A stretch of DNA of 64,000 bases from Sphingobacterium corticibacter. GTDB lineage: Bacteria; Bacteroidota; Bacteroidia; Sphingobacteriales; Sphingobacteriaceae. The stretch covers positions 434,001-498,000 of the forward strand of contig NZ_QDKG01000003.1 in assembly GCF_003076635.1 (NCBI RefSeq), read 5' to 3'. Each line of letters starts with the position of its first letter. The stretch's first letter is position 1. This document shows, in pieces, positions 55,803 through 63,622 of the stretch. The notes under the pieces are model-generated. The model made no database searches. It worked only from the letters and a program-made list of their open reading frames with translations, and was not told the DNA's origin. The translations under genes were made by a program, and so were the position numbers.

Positions 55803-56549
55803 TTATTTCAATACTTCGCCAAGAAATAACAACGTATGATTCCAAGCTCTGGCTGCCATTACCGGGTTATAATCCGCGGATTCAGGATTTGTAAAGGTAT
55901 GTTCTGAATTCGCGTAATTGATAATCTGCCAATCCGCTTTTCCTTCATTCAATTCTACCACTAGATTATCATAATCTGCTTTAGAAATTGATTTATCATT
56001 TGCCGCATGCTCAATGAGCACTTTTGGTTTAATAATAGCATTCTTTCTGTCTGCTGCTTTAGAGTATCCACCGTGAATAGACACGATTGCACGAACATCC
56101 ATATTAGCACGCGCCACTTCCAAAGCACCTATACCACCAAAACAATATCCAATCACAGCTACCCGATCCTTATTGGCACCAGCCTTTTTCAATTCCGTAA
56201 TAGCAAGCTGAATACGACGCTGATACGCTTTGTAATCCTCTTTATATTGAGTTGCTATCTTAATAGCCTCATCACCATTAGTAGGTACATTTCCTTCACC
56301 ATAAATATCTGCTATAAATGCAATATAACCCTGCTTTTCTAACTCAAGCGCAGCGGTTTTGGCTTCATTATCTATACCTTTCCACGCGGGTAAGATTAAT
56401 ACACCGGGTAGGTTTTTACCAGCATTAGATGTTATTAAACCGGACAGCTTTTGATTTCCATCTTGATAGTTCACAGGTTTCAACTTCTGTGCTTGAACGT
56501 ACGATTGACCACTAATCAGTAGCATGATTACAAAAAGGTACTTCTTCAT
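55803..56549 (-). CDS. Dienelactone hydrolase family protein, secreted
   Basis: A 248-residue DLH-type alpha/beta-hydrolase with a signal peptide (LLISGQSYVQA). The nucleophile is Cys in GYCFGGIGA, with an Asp in HAANDKS and a His in ANSEHTFTNP; this is the Cys-Asp-His triad of dienelactone hydrolases. Periplasmic. The physiological substrate is not known. Monocistronic, with a promoter that carries copy 2 of the 42-bp element. Confidence 0.87.
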   Translation of the reverse strand: MKKYLFVIMLLISGQSYVQAQKLKPVNYQDGNQKLSGLITSNAGKNLPGVLILPAWKGIDNEAKTAALELEKQGYIAFIADIYGEGNVPTNGDEAIKIATQYKEDYKAYQRRIQLAITELKKAGANKDRVAVIGYCFGGIGALEVARANMDVRAIVSIHGGYSKAADRKNAIIKPKVLIEHAANDKSISKADYDNLVVELNEGKADWQIINYANSEHTFTNPESADYNPVMAARAWNHTLLFLGEVLK

Positions 56550-56578
56550 GATTTACTTTGCGTTTAATGAACTTCATT

Positions 56579-56620
56579 TTTTTTAACCTAAAATAACAAA
56601 ATTACACAATAAGTATACCA
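56579..56620 (-). promoter_or_regulatory. Shared promoter/operator element, copy 2
   Basis: 39 of 42 bases match copy 1 at 54268-54309, including the exact 20-bp block ATTACACAATAAGTATACCA. It contains a minus-strand TAATTTTG (56597-56604), a full TAnnTTTG match. It starts 30 bp upstream of the hydrolase ATG. Confidence 0.75.
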
Positions 56621-56689
56621 ATAAATATTGATTGTAAAAACCAATAAACAACATCTGCTAATATATCGTTCGCACTAGACAGATCACAA

Positions 56690-56803
56690 GTACTTTCAGA
56701 GAATCTTGCAGGCCGCGCAGTCGTTTTATATGGTGCGAAGATCGCCTTTCATCACCAATTGGATTTTCTCTCGGGTAAGTTTTTCGAAGGTTTATGGCAA
56801 TAA
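56690..56803 (+). pseudogene. Relic of a TonB-dependent receptor (C-terminal barrel fragment)
   Basis: In one frame the plus strand reads AGRAVVLYGAKIAFHHQLDF followed by LSGKFFEGLWQ and a stop (56801-56803). This aligns with VDVYGLEVAFQRQLDFLPGKFLKGFGV of the intact receptor downstream (its residues about 776-802), with no gaps and several synonymous differences. No start codon, no further homology upstream, and stops immediately after. The fragment is in the same orientation as the intact gene. Confidence 0.7.
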
Positions 56804-56850
56804 TTATAATAACGGATCAAGTCCTGAAATATGACTAAGGCTTAGTTTAT

Positions 56851-56900
56851 TTACGCTACACTTAACCCAAGCTTAACACACGGGTAACCCACACTTATTG
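56851..56900 (+). promoter_or_regulatory. Pho-box-like direct repeats (11-bp period)
   Basis: TTACGC (56851), TTAACC (56862), TTAACA (56873), GTAACC (56884) and TTATTG (56895) follow each other with exactly 11-bp spacing. This is the period of PhoB/PhoP binding sites, and TTAACA matches the known Bacillus PhoP repeat. The last repeat ends 9 bp before the -7 box. The genes downstream are phosphate-scavenging enzymes. Confidence 0.6.
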
Positions 56901-56909
56901 CAGAGGTAA

Positions 56910-56917
56910 TAGTTTTG
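56910..56917 (+). promoter_or_regulatory. -7 box of the TonB receptor/phytase locus
   Basis: TAGTTTTG fits TAnnTTTG, 19 bp upstream of the ATG. No TTTG at -33, as expected of an activator-dependent promoter. Confidence 0.6.
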
Positions 56918-56936
56918 TACAAAACCATATATCTTC

Positions 56937-59738
56937 ATGAAATTATTCTACACGTTTGCCTTACTATTACTATGTTCCAGTACTTTTGCGCAAACCACCA
57001 TCTTAAAAGGAAAAGTCCTTGACGCCAGTGATAGCTTCTCTTTACCAGGTGCTACACTACGCTTAGAAGAAACGAACCGACACACTGTTTCAGATGCGAC
57101 CGGATCATTCGAATTCTTAGGTGTACCTGTTGGCACCTACACCATTACTGTAAACTACATGGGTTACCAAGTGTACAGAAAAGAAGTGACTACTAATGGT
57201 AAACAAGAAAATATACAGATCTTACTCCAGCCATTGAGCCACTCGTTGGATGAGATTAGCGTAATTGGTGATATTGCAAAGGGACAGGCAAAAGCCTTAA
57301 ATCAACAAAAGAATAACAGCAACATTACCAACATCATTTCATCGGATCAAGTTGGTCGTTTCCCTGATCAAAACATCGGTGATGCATTAAAGCGCGTACC
57401 CGGCATTACGATGCAGAATGATCAAGGTGAAGCTCGTAATATTATTATTCGTGGTCTTTCTCCAGAATTGAACTCCGTGACCATTAACGGCGATCGTATT
57501 CCATCCGCCGAAGGCGACAACCGCAACGTACAAATGGACTTGATTCCGGCAGACATGATTTCTAGCATTGAAGTCAATAAAACATTGACGCCGGATATGG
57601 ATGCTGATGCCATTGGTGGATCGGTGAATTTGGTGACACGAGCTGTCCCCAACAAGCAACGTTTTTCGGCAACGATGAGTGGTGGTTATGCGCCTATTCG
57701 CGGAAAAGGTTTGTATAATGGCGCTTTAGTTTATGGCAATCGTTTTATGGACAATAAACTCGGCGTGGTAGTGAGTGGAACTTTGCAAGCACAAAACTTT
57801 GGTTCTGACAACGTGGAAGCGACTTGGAAACAAGAAGATGGCCGCACTTTTATGAGCGAAATGGATATTCGTAAATATGATGTACAGCGGATTCGACGAA
57901 GCGTATCCTTAGCGACAGATTATGAAATCGACTCTCGTAATCGCATCGAGTTGAATGCTATTTATAACTGGCGAGATGATCGCGAAAACCGTTACCGTAC
58001 AAGATACACTGGATTGACATGGAATGATGATATTCAAAGTTACACTGGACGTGTACGTAGACAAACTAAAGGCGGTATCGGAAATAGCTTGAATGACAAT
58101 ACGCGATTAGAAACTCAAAAGGTAATGAATTTCTCTGTCAAAGGGGAGCACTTATTAAGCTCTGTCGTAGATTTGGACTGGGCAGCTAGTTATTCTAAAG
58201 CTTTGGAAGATCGTCCTAACGAACGTTACATACAATATCAATCTCCAAACAATATTCGTTTGGATCAAGATCTTAGTGATACCTACAGACCATTAGTAGT
58301 AGATCCATACCAGGATAATTCGATCTTTAACCTACACCAATTAACAGAAAATCATAACTACACTGCCGAAGATGAATTTGGTTTCAAAGCTAACGTACGT
58401 TTTCCATTTAGCGTGATATCGGATCAAAAAGGCCGTATCCGCGTCGGTACGCGTCTTCGTGCTAAAACGAAGTCAAGAGATAACATATTTTATAATTACG
58501 CGCCAACCACTGCTTTTGGAAATATGAGTACGTTGCCACTGGAGAATTGGAGCGGTGAAAACTACGCTGCTGGAAGTCAGTATACACCGGGATCATTCGT
58601 AGACAAACGTTTTCTAGGTGGATTAGATTTTGCAAACCCAGCTCTATTTACCCAAACCACAAAACCAGATGAATATCTGGCAGTAAATTACAATGCAAAA
58701 GAGCTGATCTTTGCTAATTATATTCGCTGGGATCAAAACATCACCGAACGTACTTCCATGATTATTGGAGCGCGTATGGAACTCACTAAGATCGACTATA
58801 CCGGTAACTACGTTGAAGGTGAAGAAGATTTGCTGGGTGCGGTCAACAATAAAAACAACTATATCAACATTCTGCCAAGCATTTCTTTCAAACATGATGT
58901 TACCAATGATTTTATCTTGCGTGCAGCTTATACCACGAGTTTAGCAAGACCCAACTACTACGCTTTAGCTCCCTATGTAAATAGCGTACCAGAGGACAGA
59001 GAGATTACAGCTGGTAACCCTAACTTGAAAGCGACCTACTCACACAACTTCGACTTCATGGCGGAAAACTATTTCCAAAATGTCGGTTTGGTATCTGGAG
59101 GTGTTTTCTATAAGCGAATGAAAAACTTCATCTACAATTATAGTGATGTGAATTACACGAATGCTAAGTTTGCCAGTGCATTTCCAGGCATCTCAAATCC
59201 TATTCCTGTAGATGCAACCGACCAATGGACTTTCGTGCAAGCACGTAATGGTGAGAATGTTGATGTGTATGGATTGGAAGTAGCTTTCCAACGTCAGTTG
59301 GACTTCTTACCGGGCAAGTTTTTGAAAGGTTTTGGAGTATATGCTAACTATACCTTCATCAAATCAGTAGCAAAGGGCATTACCAATGATGATGGTGAAG
59401 AACGTACTGGTCTTGGATTGCCAAGAACCGCTCCTCATATGTTCAATGCGTCTATTTCTTGGGAAAACAGTCGCTTCTCCGCACGTTTGTCTAGCAACTT
59501 TGCAGCAGCATATTTGGACGAGATTGGCGATTCAGAATTTACAGATGCGTACTATGATAAGCAGTTTTTCTTGGACGCAAACGCATCTTACAAGATCACG
59601 CCTAAACTACGTATTTTTGGGGAGGCAAATAACTTGACGAACCAACCTTTGCGTTACTACCAAGGTAGCAAAGATCTAATGAGACAATTGGAATATTACC
59701 GTGCGAGATATACACTTGGTCTTAAGTTTGACCTGTAG
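56937..59738 (+). CDS. TonB-dependent receptor
   Basis: A 933-residue outer-membrane receptor. Order: signal peptide (MKLFYTFALLLLCSSTFAQ), a carboxypeptidase-regulatory-like domain (about 22-105: GKVLDASDSFSLPGATLRLEETNRHTVSDATGSFEFLGVP), plug (about 125-235, with GDALKRVPGITMQND, NIIIRGLSPELNSVTINGDR and DADAIGGSVNLVTR) and a 22-strand barrel ending ARYTLGLKFDL. The plug resembles the Xanthomonas/Caulobacter-type group rather than SusC, and no SusD gene lies nearby. Substrate is inferred from the phosphatase and phytase that follow: an organophosphate such as inositol phosphate. Confidence 0.9.
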   Translation: MKLFYTFALLLLCSSTFAQTTILKGKVLDASDSFSLPGATLRLEETNRHTVSDATGSFEFLGVPVGTYTITVNYMGYQVYRKEVTTNGKQENIQILLQPLSHSLDEISVIGDIAKGQAKALNQQKNNSNITNIISSDQVGRFPDQNIGDALKRVPGITMQNDQGEARNIIIRGLSPELNSVTINGDRIPSAEGDNRNVQMDLIPADMISSIEVNKTLTPDMDADAIGGSVNLVTRAVPNKQRFSATMSGGYAPIRGKGLYNGALVYGNRFMDNKLGVVVSGTLQAQNFGSDNVEATWKQEDGRTFMSEMDIRKYDVQRIRRSVSLATDYEIDSRNRIELNAIYNWRDDRENRYRTRYTGLTWNDDIQSYTGRVRRQTKGGIGNSLNDNTRLETQKVMNFSVKGEHLLSSVVDLDWAASYSKALEDRPNERYIQYQSPNNIRLDQDLSDTYRPLVVDPYQDNSIFNLHQLTENHNYTAEDEFGFKANVRFPFSVISDQKGRIRVGTRLRAKTKSRDNIFYNYAPTTAFGNMSTLPLENWSGENYAAGSQYTPGSFVDKRFLGGLDFANPALFTQTTKPDEYLAVNYNAKELIFANYIRWDQNITERTSMIIGARMELTKIDYTGNYVEGEEDLLGAVNNKNNYINILPSISFKHDVTNDFILRAAYTTSLARPNYYALAPYVNSVPEDREITAGNPNLKATYSHNFDFMAENYFQNVGLVSGGVFYKRMKNFIYNYSDVNYTNAKFASAFPGISNPIPVDATDQWTFVQARNGENVDVYGLEVAFQRQLDFLPGKFLKGFGVYANYTFIKSVAKGITNDDGEERTGLGLPRTAPHMFNASISWENSRFSARLSSNFAAAYLDEIGDSEFTDAYYDKQFFLDANASYKITPKLRIFGEANNLTNQPLRYYQGSKDLMRQLEYYRARYTLGLKFDL

Positions 59739-59764
59739 CACTTCGCCAATAACATAACTCAACA

Positions 59765-59800
59765 AAATGCAACAAAACTTCGGTTTTGTTGCATTTGCTT
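59765..59800 (+). terminator. UUCG hairpin between receptor and phosphatase
   Basis: A perfect 14-bp stem (59765-59778 with 59783-59796, core GCAACAAAAC) closed by the very stable TTCG loop. Its tail TTGCTTT is weak, so it may partly attenuate read-through or protect the receptor mRNA. Confidence 0.7.
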
Positions 59801-59817
59801 TAAACACGATAACGAAC

Positions 59818-60822
59818 ATGAGACAACTACTAATTACATTCTTTACGGTCGGTATATGCCTATCCAGCCATGCGCAAGAGCAGGTAACTCCTTTTGAGTA
59901 CGAAAAGGAGACGGGCTATTCTGGAAAAAATATTCCAGGCATCACTTATCAGGACGACAGCTTCAACTTTGTGGTAGTCGGCGATTTTGGCCGCGTCGGA
60001 GATTATTACCAACGCGATGTAGCTCGTGAAATGGGACATGCTACGGTGGTGCTGGATGCAAATTTTATCGTATCTGTTGGTGACAACTTTTACCCAGATG
60101 GTGTGCAAAGCACACAAGATTATCATTGGATTTCTTCTTTCGAAGAGATTTATAAAGATCCCAGCTTGTACCGCTCATGGTATGTAGCATTGGGCAATCA
60201 TGATTACCGTGGTAATGTGCAGGCACAGATCGATTATTCTCAAGTGAGTAGAAGATGGAATATGCCAGATCGTTATTACAGCAAAACGTTTGAATTGGAA
60301 AACGGTAAGAAAATGCAAATGCTCGTAATCGATACCAATCCATTTATCAAAAGCTATCACAAAAACCCGGAAAAATACCTTCAAATTGCGGAGCAGGATA
60401 CCGCCGCGCAACGCCAATGGTTGGAAAGCGAACTCGCCAAGAATGATCCTTCTATCGCTTGGAAAGTCGTGGTAGGCCATCATCCACTCTACAGCGGTGG
60501 CGTGCGTAAAGAAAGTGCTGATACCAAACTTTTTGAGCAGCAGTTTGCAGATCTATTCGATAAATACAAGGTGGATGCATATATCTGTGGCCATGAACAC
60601 GACCTCCAAATCATCAAGCCAGCTGGCAGATATACAACGCAATATCTTTCGGGTGCAGGCAGCGAAGTGCGTCAATCGGGCGAACGTGAAGGTACTATCT
60701 TCGCAGCCACAGAACCTGGATTTATGACATTTTCTATCGTGAACAACCAATTAACGGTACACGTCGTAAAAGCAGATCCAAAAGGCGCTGCTGTACTCTA
60801 TAAACACAATACGAATAAATAA
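59818..60822 (+). CDS. Purple acid phosphatase-like metallophosphoesterase
   Basis: A 334-residue exported phosphatase (signal peptide MRQLLITFFTVGICLSSHAQ). All metallophosphoesterase motifs are there: VVGDFGRVGDYYQ, SVGDNFYPDG, ALGNHDYRGN, VVGHHPLYSGG and CGHEHDLQ. It resembles the tartrate-resistant acid phosphatase (ACP5) branch. An upstream ATG at 59767 lies in the hairpin and would precede the signal sequence, so 59818 is the start. Likely periplasmic; releases phosphate from monoesters. Followed after 14 bp by the phytase gene. Confidence 0.9.
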   Translation: MRQLLITFFTVGICLSSHAQEQVTPFEYEKETGYSGKNIPGITYQDDSFNFVVVGDFGRVGDYYQRDVAREMGHATVVLDANFIVSVGDNFYPDGVQSTQDYHWISSFEEIYKDPSLYRSWYVALGNHDYRGNVQAQIDYSQVSRRWNMPDRYYSKTFELENGKKMQMLVIDTNPFIKSYHKNPEKYLQIAEQDTAAQRQWLESELAKNDPSIAWKVVVGHHPLYSGGVRKESADTKLFEQQFADLFDKYKVDAYICGHEHDLQIIKPAGRYTTQYLSGAGSEVRQSGEREGTIFAATEPGFMTFSIVNNQLTVHVVKADPKGAAVLYKHNTNK

Positions 60823-60836
60823 CTCAACGAAGACAA

Positions 60837-61910
60837 ATGAAACAAATAATCACTTTCAGTTTAGCAATTTGCTTGCTAAGCTCTTGCGGTGATCGCTTAG
60901 CCAGCGTCGCTCCTAACGCATTAAAACCAACGATCATCACAGAACCTACGGAGCACGACACAGACGATCCTGCATTTTGGATACATCCTACTGATCCGAC
61001 CAAAAGTCTGGTTATTGGTACAGATAAGGAAGTAGGCGGCGGTCTATATCTGTACGATTTAGAAGGAAAAATCGTCAACAAATTTCTAGACATGCAGCGC
61101 CCAAATAATGTGGATGTAGCTTATGGCTTGGATATTAACGGCGTAAAGACCGATATTGCTGTTACTACAGAGCGAAAATCAAATACAATCCGCATATTTT
61201 CTCTGCCTGACTTGAAACCAATCGACAATGGTGGCATACCAATTTTTGAAGGCGAGCAAGGCGAAGACGAGCGTGATGGCATGGGTATCGCCTTATACAC
61301 GCAAAAAGCTGATTCTACCAGCAGCGCTATTTACGCGATCGTCGGTCGTAAGACTGGCCCTTCGGGCACTTACCTTTGGCAATACAAACTTTCTGCAGGT
61401 CAAGACGGTATCGTGCACGGTGAAGTAGTCCGTAAATTTGGTACGTATAGTGGCAAAAAAGAGATTGAAGCCATCGCAGTCGATAATGAGTTGGGCTATG
61501 TCTATTATTCGGACGAAACGGCCGGTATTCGTAAGTATTACGCTGATCCTGCCCGTGGCAATGAGGAACTGGCTTTCTTTGGTCAGCAGGACGCGTTACG
61601 CGATCACGAAGGTATTGCAATCTATAAAAAGAAAAACGGTACTGGATATATCTTGGTATCAGACCAACAGAAAAATTCTTTTTTGGTGTACGACAGAGCA
61701 GGAACAGCGGGTGATCCACACGCGCATATCTTGCTTTCCGAAATCCCAGTTTCTGCTGTAGAGTGTGATGGTGCCGATGCGATCAACTTGAATCTTGGTC
61801 CGAAATTTCCAGAGGGTATGTTGGTGGCCATGAGCAACAGCCGCATCTTCCATTATTATGATTGGCGCATCATACAGGAATGGATTGATAACAATCCGGT
61901 AAAAAAATAA
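60837..61910 (+). CDS. Beta-propeller phytase (3-phytase), lipoprotein
   Basis: A 357-residue phytase of the beta-propeller type, which removes phosphate groups from inositol hexakisphosphate with Ca2+. The signal peptide ends with a lipobox (LLSSCG), so it is probably outer-membrane anchored. The N-terminal EHDTDDPAFWIHPTDPTKSLVIGTDKEVGGGLYLYDL and later EAIAVDNELGYVYYSDETAGIRKYYADP and LRDHEGIAIY are diagnostic. The preceding phosphatase and receptor complete a phytate utilisation unit. Confidence 0.93.
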   Translation: MKQIITFSLAICLLSSCGDRLASVAPNALKPTIITEPTEHDTDDPAFWIHPTDPTKSLVIGTDKEVGGGLYLYDLEGKIVNKFLDMQRPNNVDVAYGLDINGVKTDIAVTTERKSNTIRIFSLPDLKPIDNGGIPIFEGEQGEDERDGMGIALYTQKADSTSSAIYAIVGRKTGPSGTYLWQYKLSAGQDGIVHGEVVRKFGTYSGKKEIEAIAVDNELGYVYYSDETAGIRKYYADPARGNEELAFFGQQDALRDHEGIAIYKKKNGTGYILVSDQQKNSFLVYDRAGTAGDPHAHILLSEIPVSAVECDGADAINLNLGPKFPEGMLVAMSNSRIFHYYDWRIIQEWIDNNPVKK

Positions 61911-61928
61911 ACAGTACAATCATTACAA

Positions 61929-61963
61929 AATCGGCTTATCAAAAAAGATAAGCCGATTCTTTT
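61929..61963. terminator. Terminator between phytase and gluconolactonase-like gene
   Basis: A perfect 12-bp stem (61929-61940 with 61947-61958, core TCGGCTTATC) with an A6 loop, followed by CTTTTT on the plus strand; TTTT on the minus side allows use by the convergent gene. Confidence 0.9.
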
Positions 61964-61992
61964 TAAAACGGTAGAAGATAACTTGAAGTATG

Positions 61993-62994
61993 CTAACGTG
62001 ATGAAGTATTAAGCTTGACACGGAGCAAAAAATTGGAAGCGGTAATGTACAACCAGTTATCGTCACCGAAAGCACAATTCGCCGTTGCTACACCAGTGTA
62101 AATACGACCAAGGAGCTTTCCTTCTTTGCTAATCACAGCAACTCCTTTGCCCGCTCCAACAAAAATATTACCCTGACCATCTACTTTAAAACCATCTGGC
62201 ACCGCTCCTTCTCCTGAAAACTGCTTCGTGAAATCAAATAAAACTTTGCCATCTCCAACGATCTTGCCATCGTGAAATGGGTACGCTAACAGGTGCGGTT
62301 TTTTAGGATCACTCAGGGCTACATACAAGACAGACTCATCCGGCGAAAAGGCAATACCATTTGGTCTCTGTAAATCTGATATGACCTGTTCAACCTTACC
62401 ATTCGGCGTTATCTTATAAACGCCATCTTCCGCTCTCCCTCGATGGATGGTATCTTTTTCGCGATCGGGCAATCCATAAGGCGGATCTGTGAAAAAGTAG
62501 GAACCGTCACTATGTTGACAGATGTCATTAGGAGAATTCAGTCGTTTGCCATTCCACGAATCTGCGAGCGTAACCTTACCGCCCTTACTTAAGGACATCT
62601 TGGAGATACGGCGATCTCCGTGTTCGCAGGCTACCAACTCGCCCATGTGATTGATCAACAAACCATTGGAACCCGGCTCGCTACTGTAAGGATGTAAACC
62701 TGTATAACCAGATGGAATCAAAAAAGGTTGAAAACCATCTTCTACACTCCATTTATAGATGGTATTCCGTGTTGGGTCGCTGCACAGCAAGAAGCCGTGC
62801 TCTGGCACCCAAACTGGGCCTTCTGCCCATGTCATACTATCTGCTAGTATTTGGATGACTTGATCAGGATCAATGATTTTTTTGAAGGAGTTATCCACGC
62901 TCTCTATTCTTCCGAGAGCAGGATACGTTTGACCTTTACTTACCAAGGAAAGGAGAACGAAAAAAGTGCAAAATAGGTATCTAATCAACGTCAT
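61993..62994 (-). CDS. SMP-30/gluconolactonase-like exported protein
   Basis: A 333-residue six-bladed beta-propeller of the SMP-30/gluconolactonase/LRE family with a signal peptide (LIRYLFCTFFVLLSLVSKGQ). Conserved metal/substrate sites: EGPVWVPEHGFLLCSD, NSPNDICQHSDGSYFFTDPPYG, RPNGIAFSPDESVLYVALSD, PDGFKVDGQGNIFVGAG. It hydrolyses sugar lactones in the family's characterised members. The TTG at 63003 lies inside a TATATTTG -7 box, so ATG 62994 is the start. Monocistronic. Confidence 0.88.
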   Translation of the reverse strand: MTLIRYLFCTFFVLLSLVSKGQTYPALGRIESVDNSFKKIIDPDQVIQILADSMTWAEGPVWVPEHGFLLCSDPTRNTIYKWSVEDGFQPFLIPSGYTGLHPYSSEPGSNGLLINHMGELVACEHGDRRISKMSLSKGGKVTLADSWNGKRLNSPNDICQHSDGSYFFTDPPYGLPDREKDTIHRGRAEDGVYKITPNGKVEQVISDLQRPNGIAFSPDESVLYVALSDPKKPHLLAYPFHDGKIVGDGKVLFDFTKQFSGEGAVPDGFKVDGQGNIFVGAGKGVAVISKEGKLLGRIYTGVATANCAFGDDNWLYITASNFLLRVKLNTSSR

Positions 62995-63000
62995 ATCTAT

Positions 63001-63008
63001 CAAATATA
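63001..63008 (-). promoter_or_regulatory. -7 box of the gluconolactonase-like gene
   Basis: Minus-strand TATATTTG matches TAnnTTTG and lies 6 bp upstream of ATG 62994, which gives a near-leaderless transcript and settles the start. Confidence 0.6.
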
Positions 63009-63108
63009 ACTTTCAGGACTTAGGCACACAAGTCTTATGGACTGATATAAAGAGGATAATGGAATAATAATTGTTATTACAAAAATTCACTATCTATTTG
63101 TTAAATAT

Positions 63109-63615
63109 ATGAAACAAACGTTCGTATTCATCTTTGTGCTTGCATTATCGAGCATTCTGAGTTCTAATGGCTTTGCCCAACAAAGTGACAATCGCACCAA
63201 AATACAGTTAACAATTACTTTTGAAGGGAAAGAGATTGTAACAGATCTGACTGGAGTCAGTACTTCATTCTCTAGAAACCCAGAGAATGTGGAGACCTCG
63301 GCGTCTGCTGCGAAAGATACTGTCAAAGCGACGACCACTGATTACTATGGAGGCAACATATATCTGGGTGTAGATGCTCATCAAATCAGTGATGATATGT
63401 TGCGCGTATTCTCTAAAAAACAAACGCGCTTTGATGGAAAGATCACCGTTGTAGATACTTATGCGCGTACACCCGACCGTGCGATTACATTCAAGGACGC
63501 TGCTGTACTAAGTTTTTCTCAGCAAATGTCTACCTATGGCGAATCATATGGCAATTCTGCGATGACATTTAGCTGTAAAGAGATTGCTGTAAATGGGATA
63601 GATATCGAGCAGTAA
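63109..63615 (+). CDS. Exported Hcp/TssD-like protein
   Basis: A 168-residue protein that begins with a Sec signal peptide (FVFIFVLALSSILSSNGFAQ). The mature part resembles Hcp (TssD), the tube protein of type VI secretion: GGNIYLGVDAHQISDDMLRVFSKKQTRFDGKITVVDTYA, then ITFKDAAVLSFSQQMSTYGESYGNSAMTFSCKEIAVNG, matching the Hcp pattern with the typical ISFKDA... strand. Hcp is normally cytoplasmic with no signal sequence, so this is either a relative used outside type VI secretion or a different beta-sandwich. The next gene starts 7 bp later. Confidence 0.55.
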   Translation: MKQTFVFIFVLALSSILSSNGFAQQSDNRTKIQLTITFEGKEIVTDLTGVSTSFSRNPENVETSASAAKDTVKATTTDYYGGNIYLGVDAHQISDDMLRVFSKKQTRFDGKITVVDTYARTPDRAITFKDAAVLSFSQQMSTYGESYGNSAMTFSCKEIAVNGIDIEQ

Positions 63616-63622
63616 AACTTGT

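Larger units (their letters stand above)
56550..56936. other. 387-bp regulatory region with receptor relic and Pho-like repeats
   Basis: Between the dienelactone hydrolase (minus) and the TonB receptor (plus). It holds, from left to right, the 42-bp element (56579-56620), a decayed TonB-receptor fragment (56690-56800), five 11-bp-spaced repeats (56851-56900) and a TAGTTTTG -7 box (56910-56917). Details are listed separately. Confidence 0.6.
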
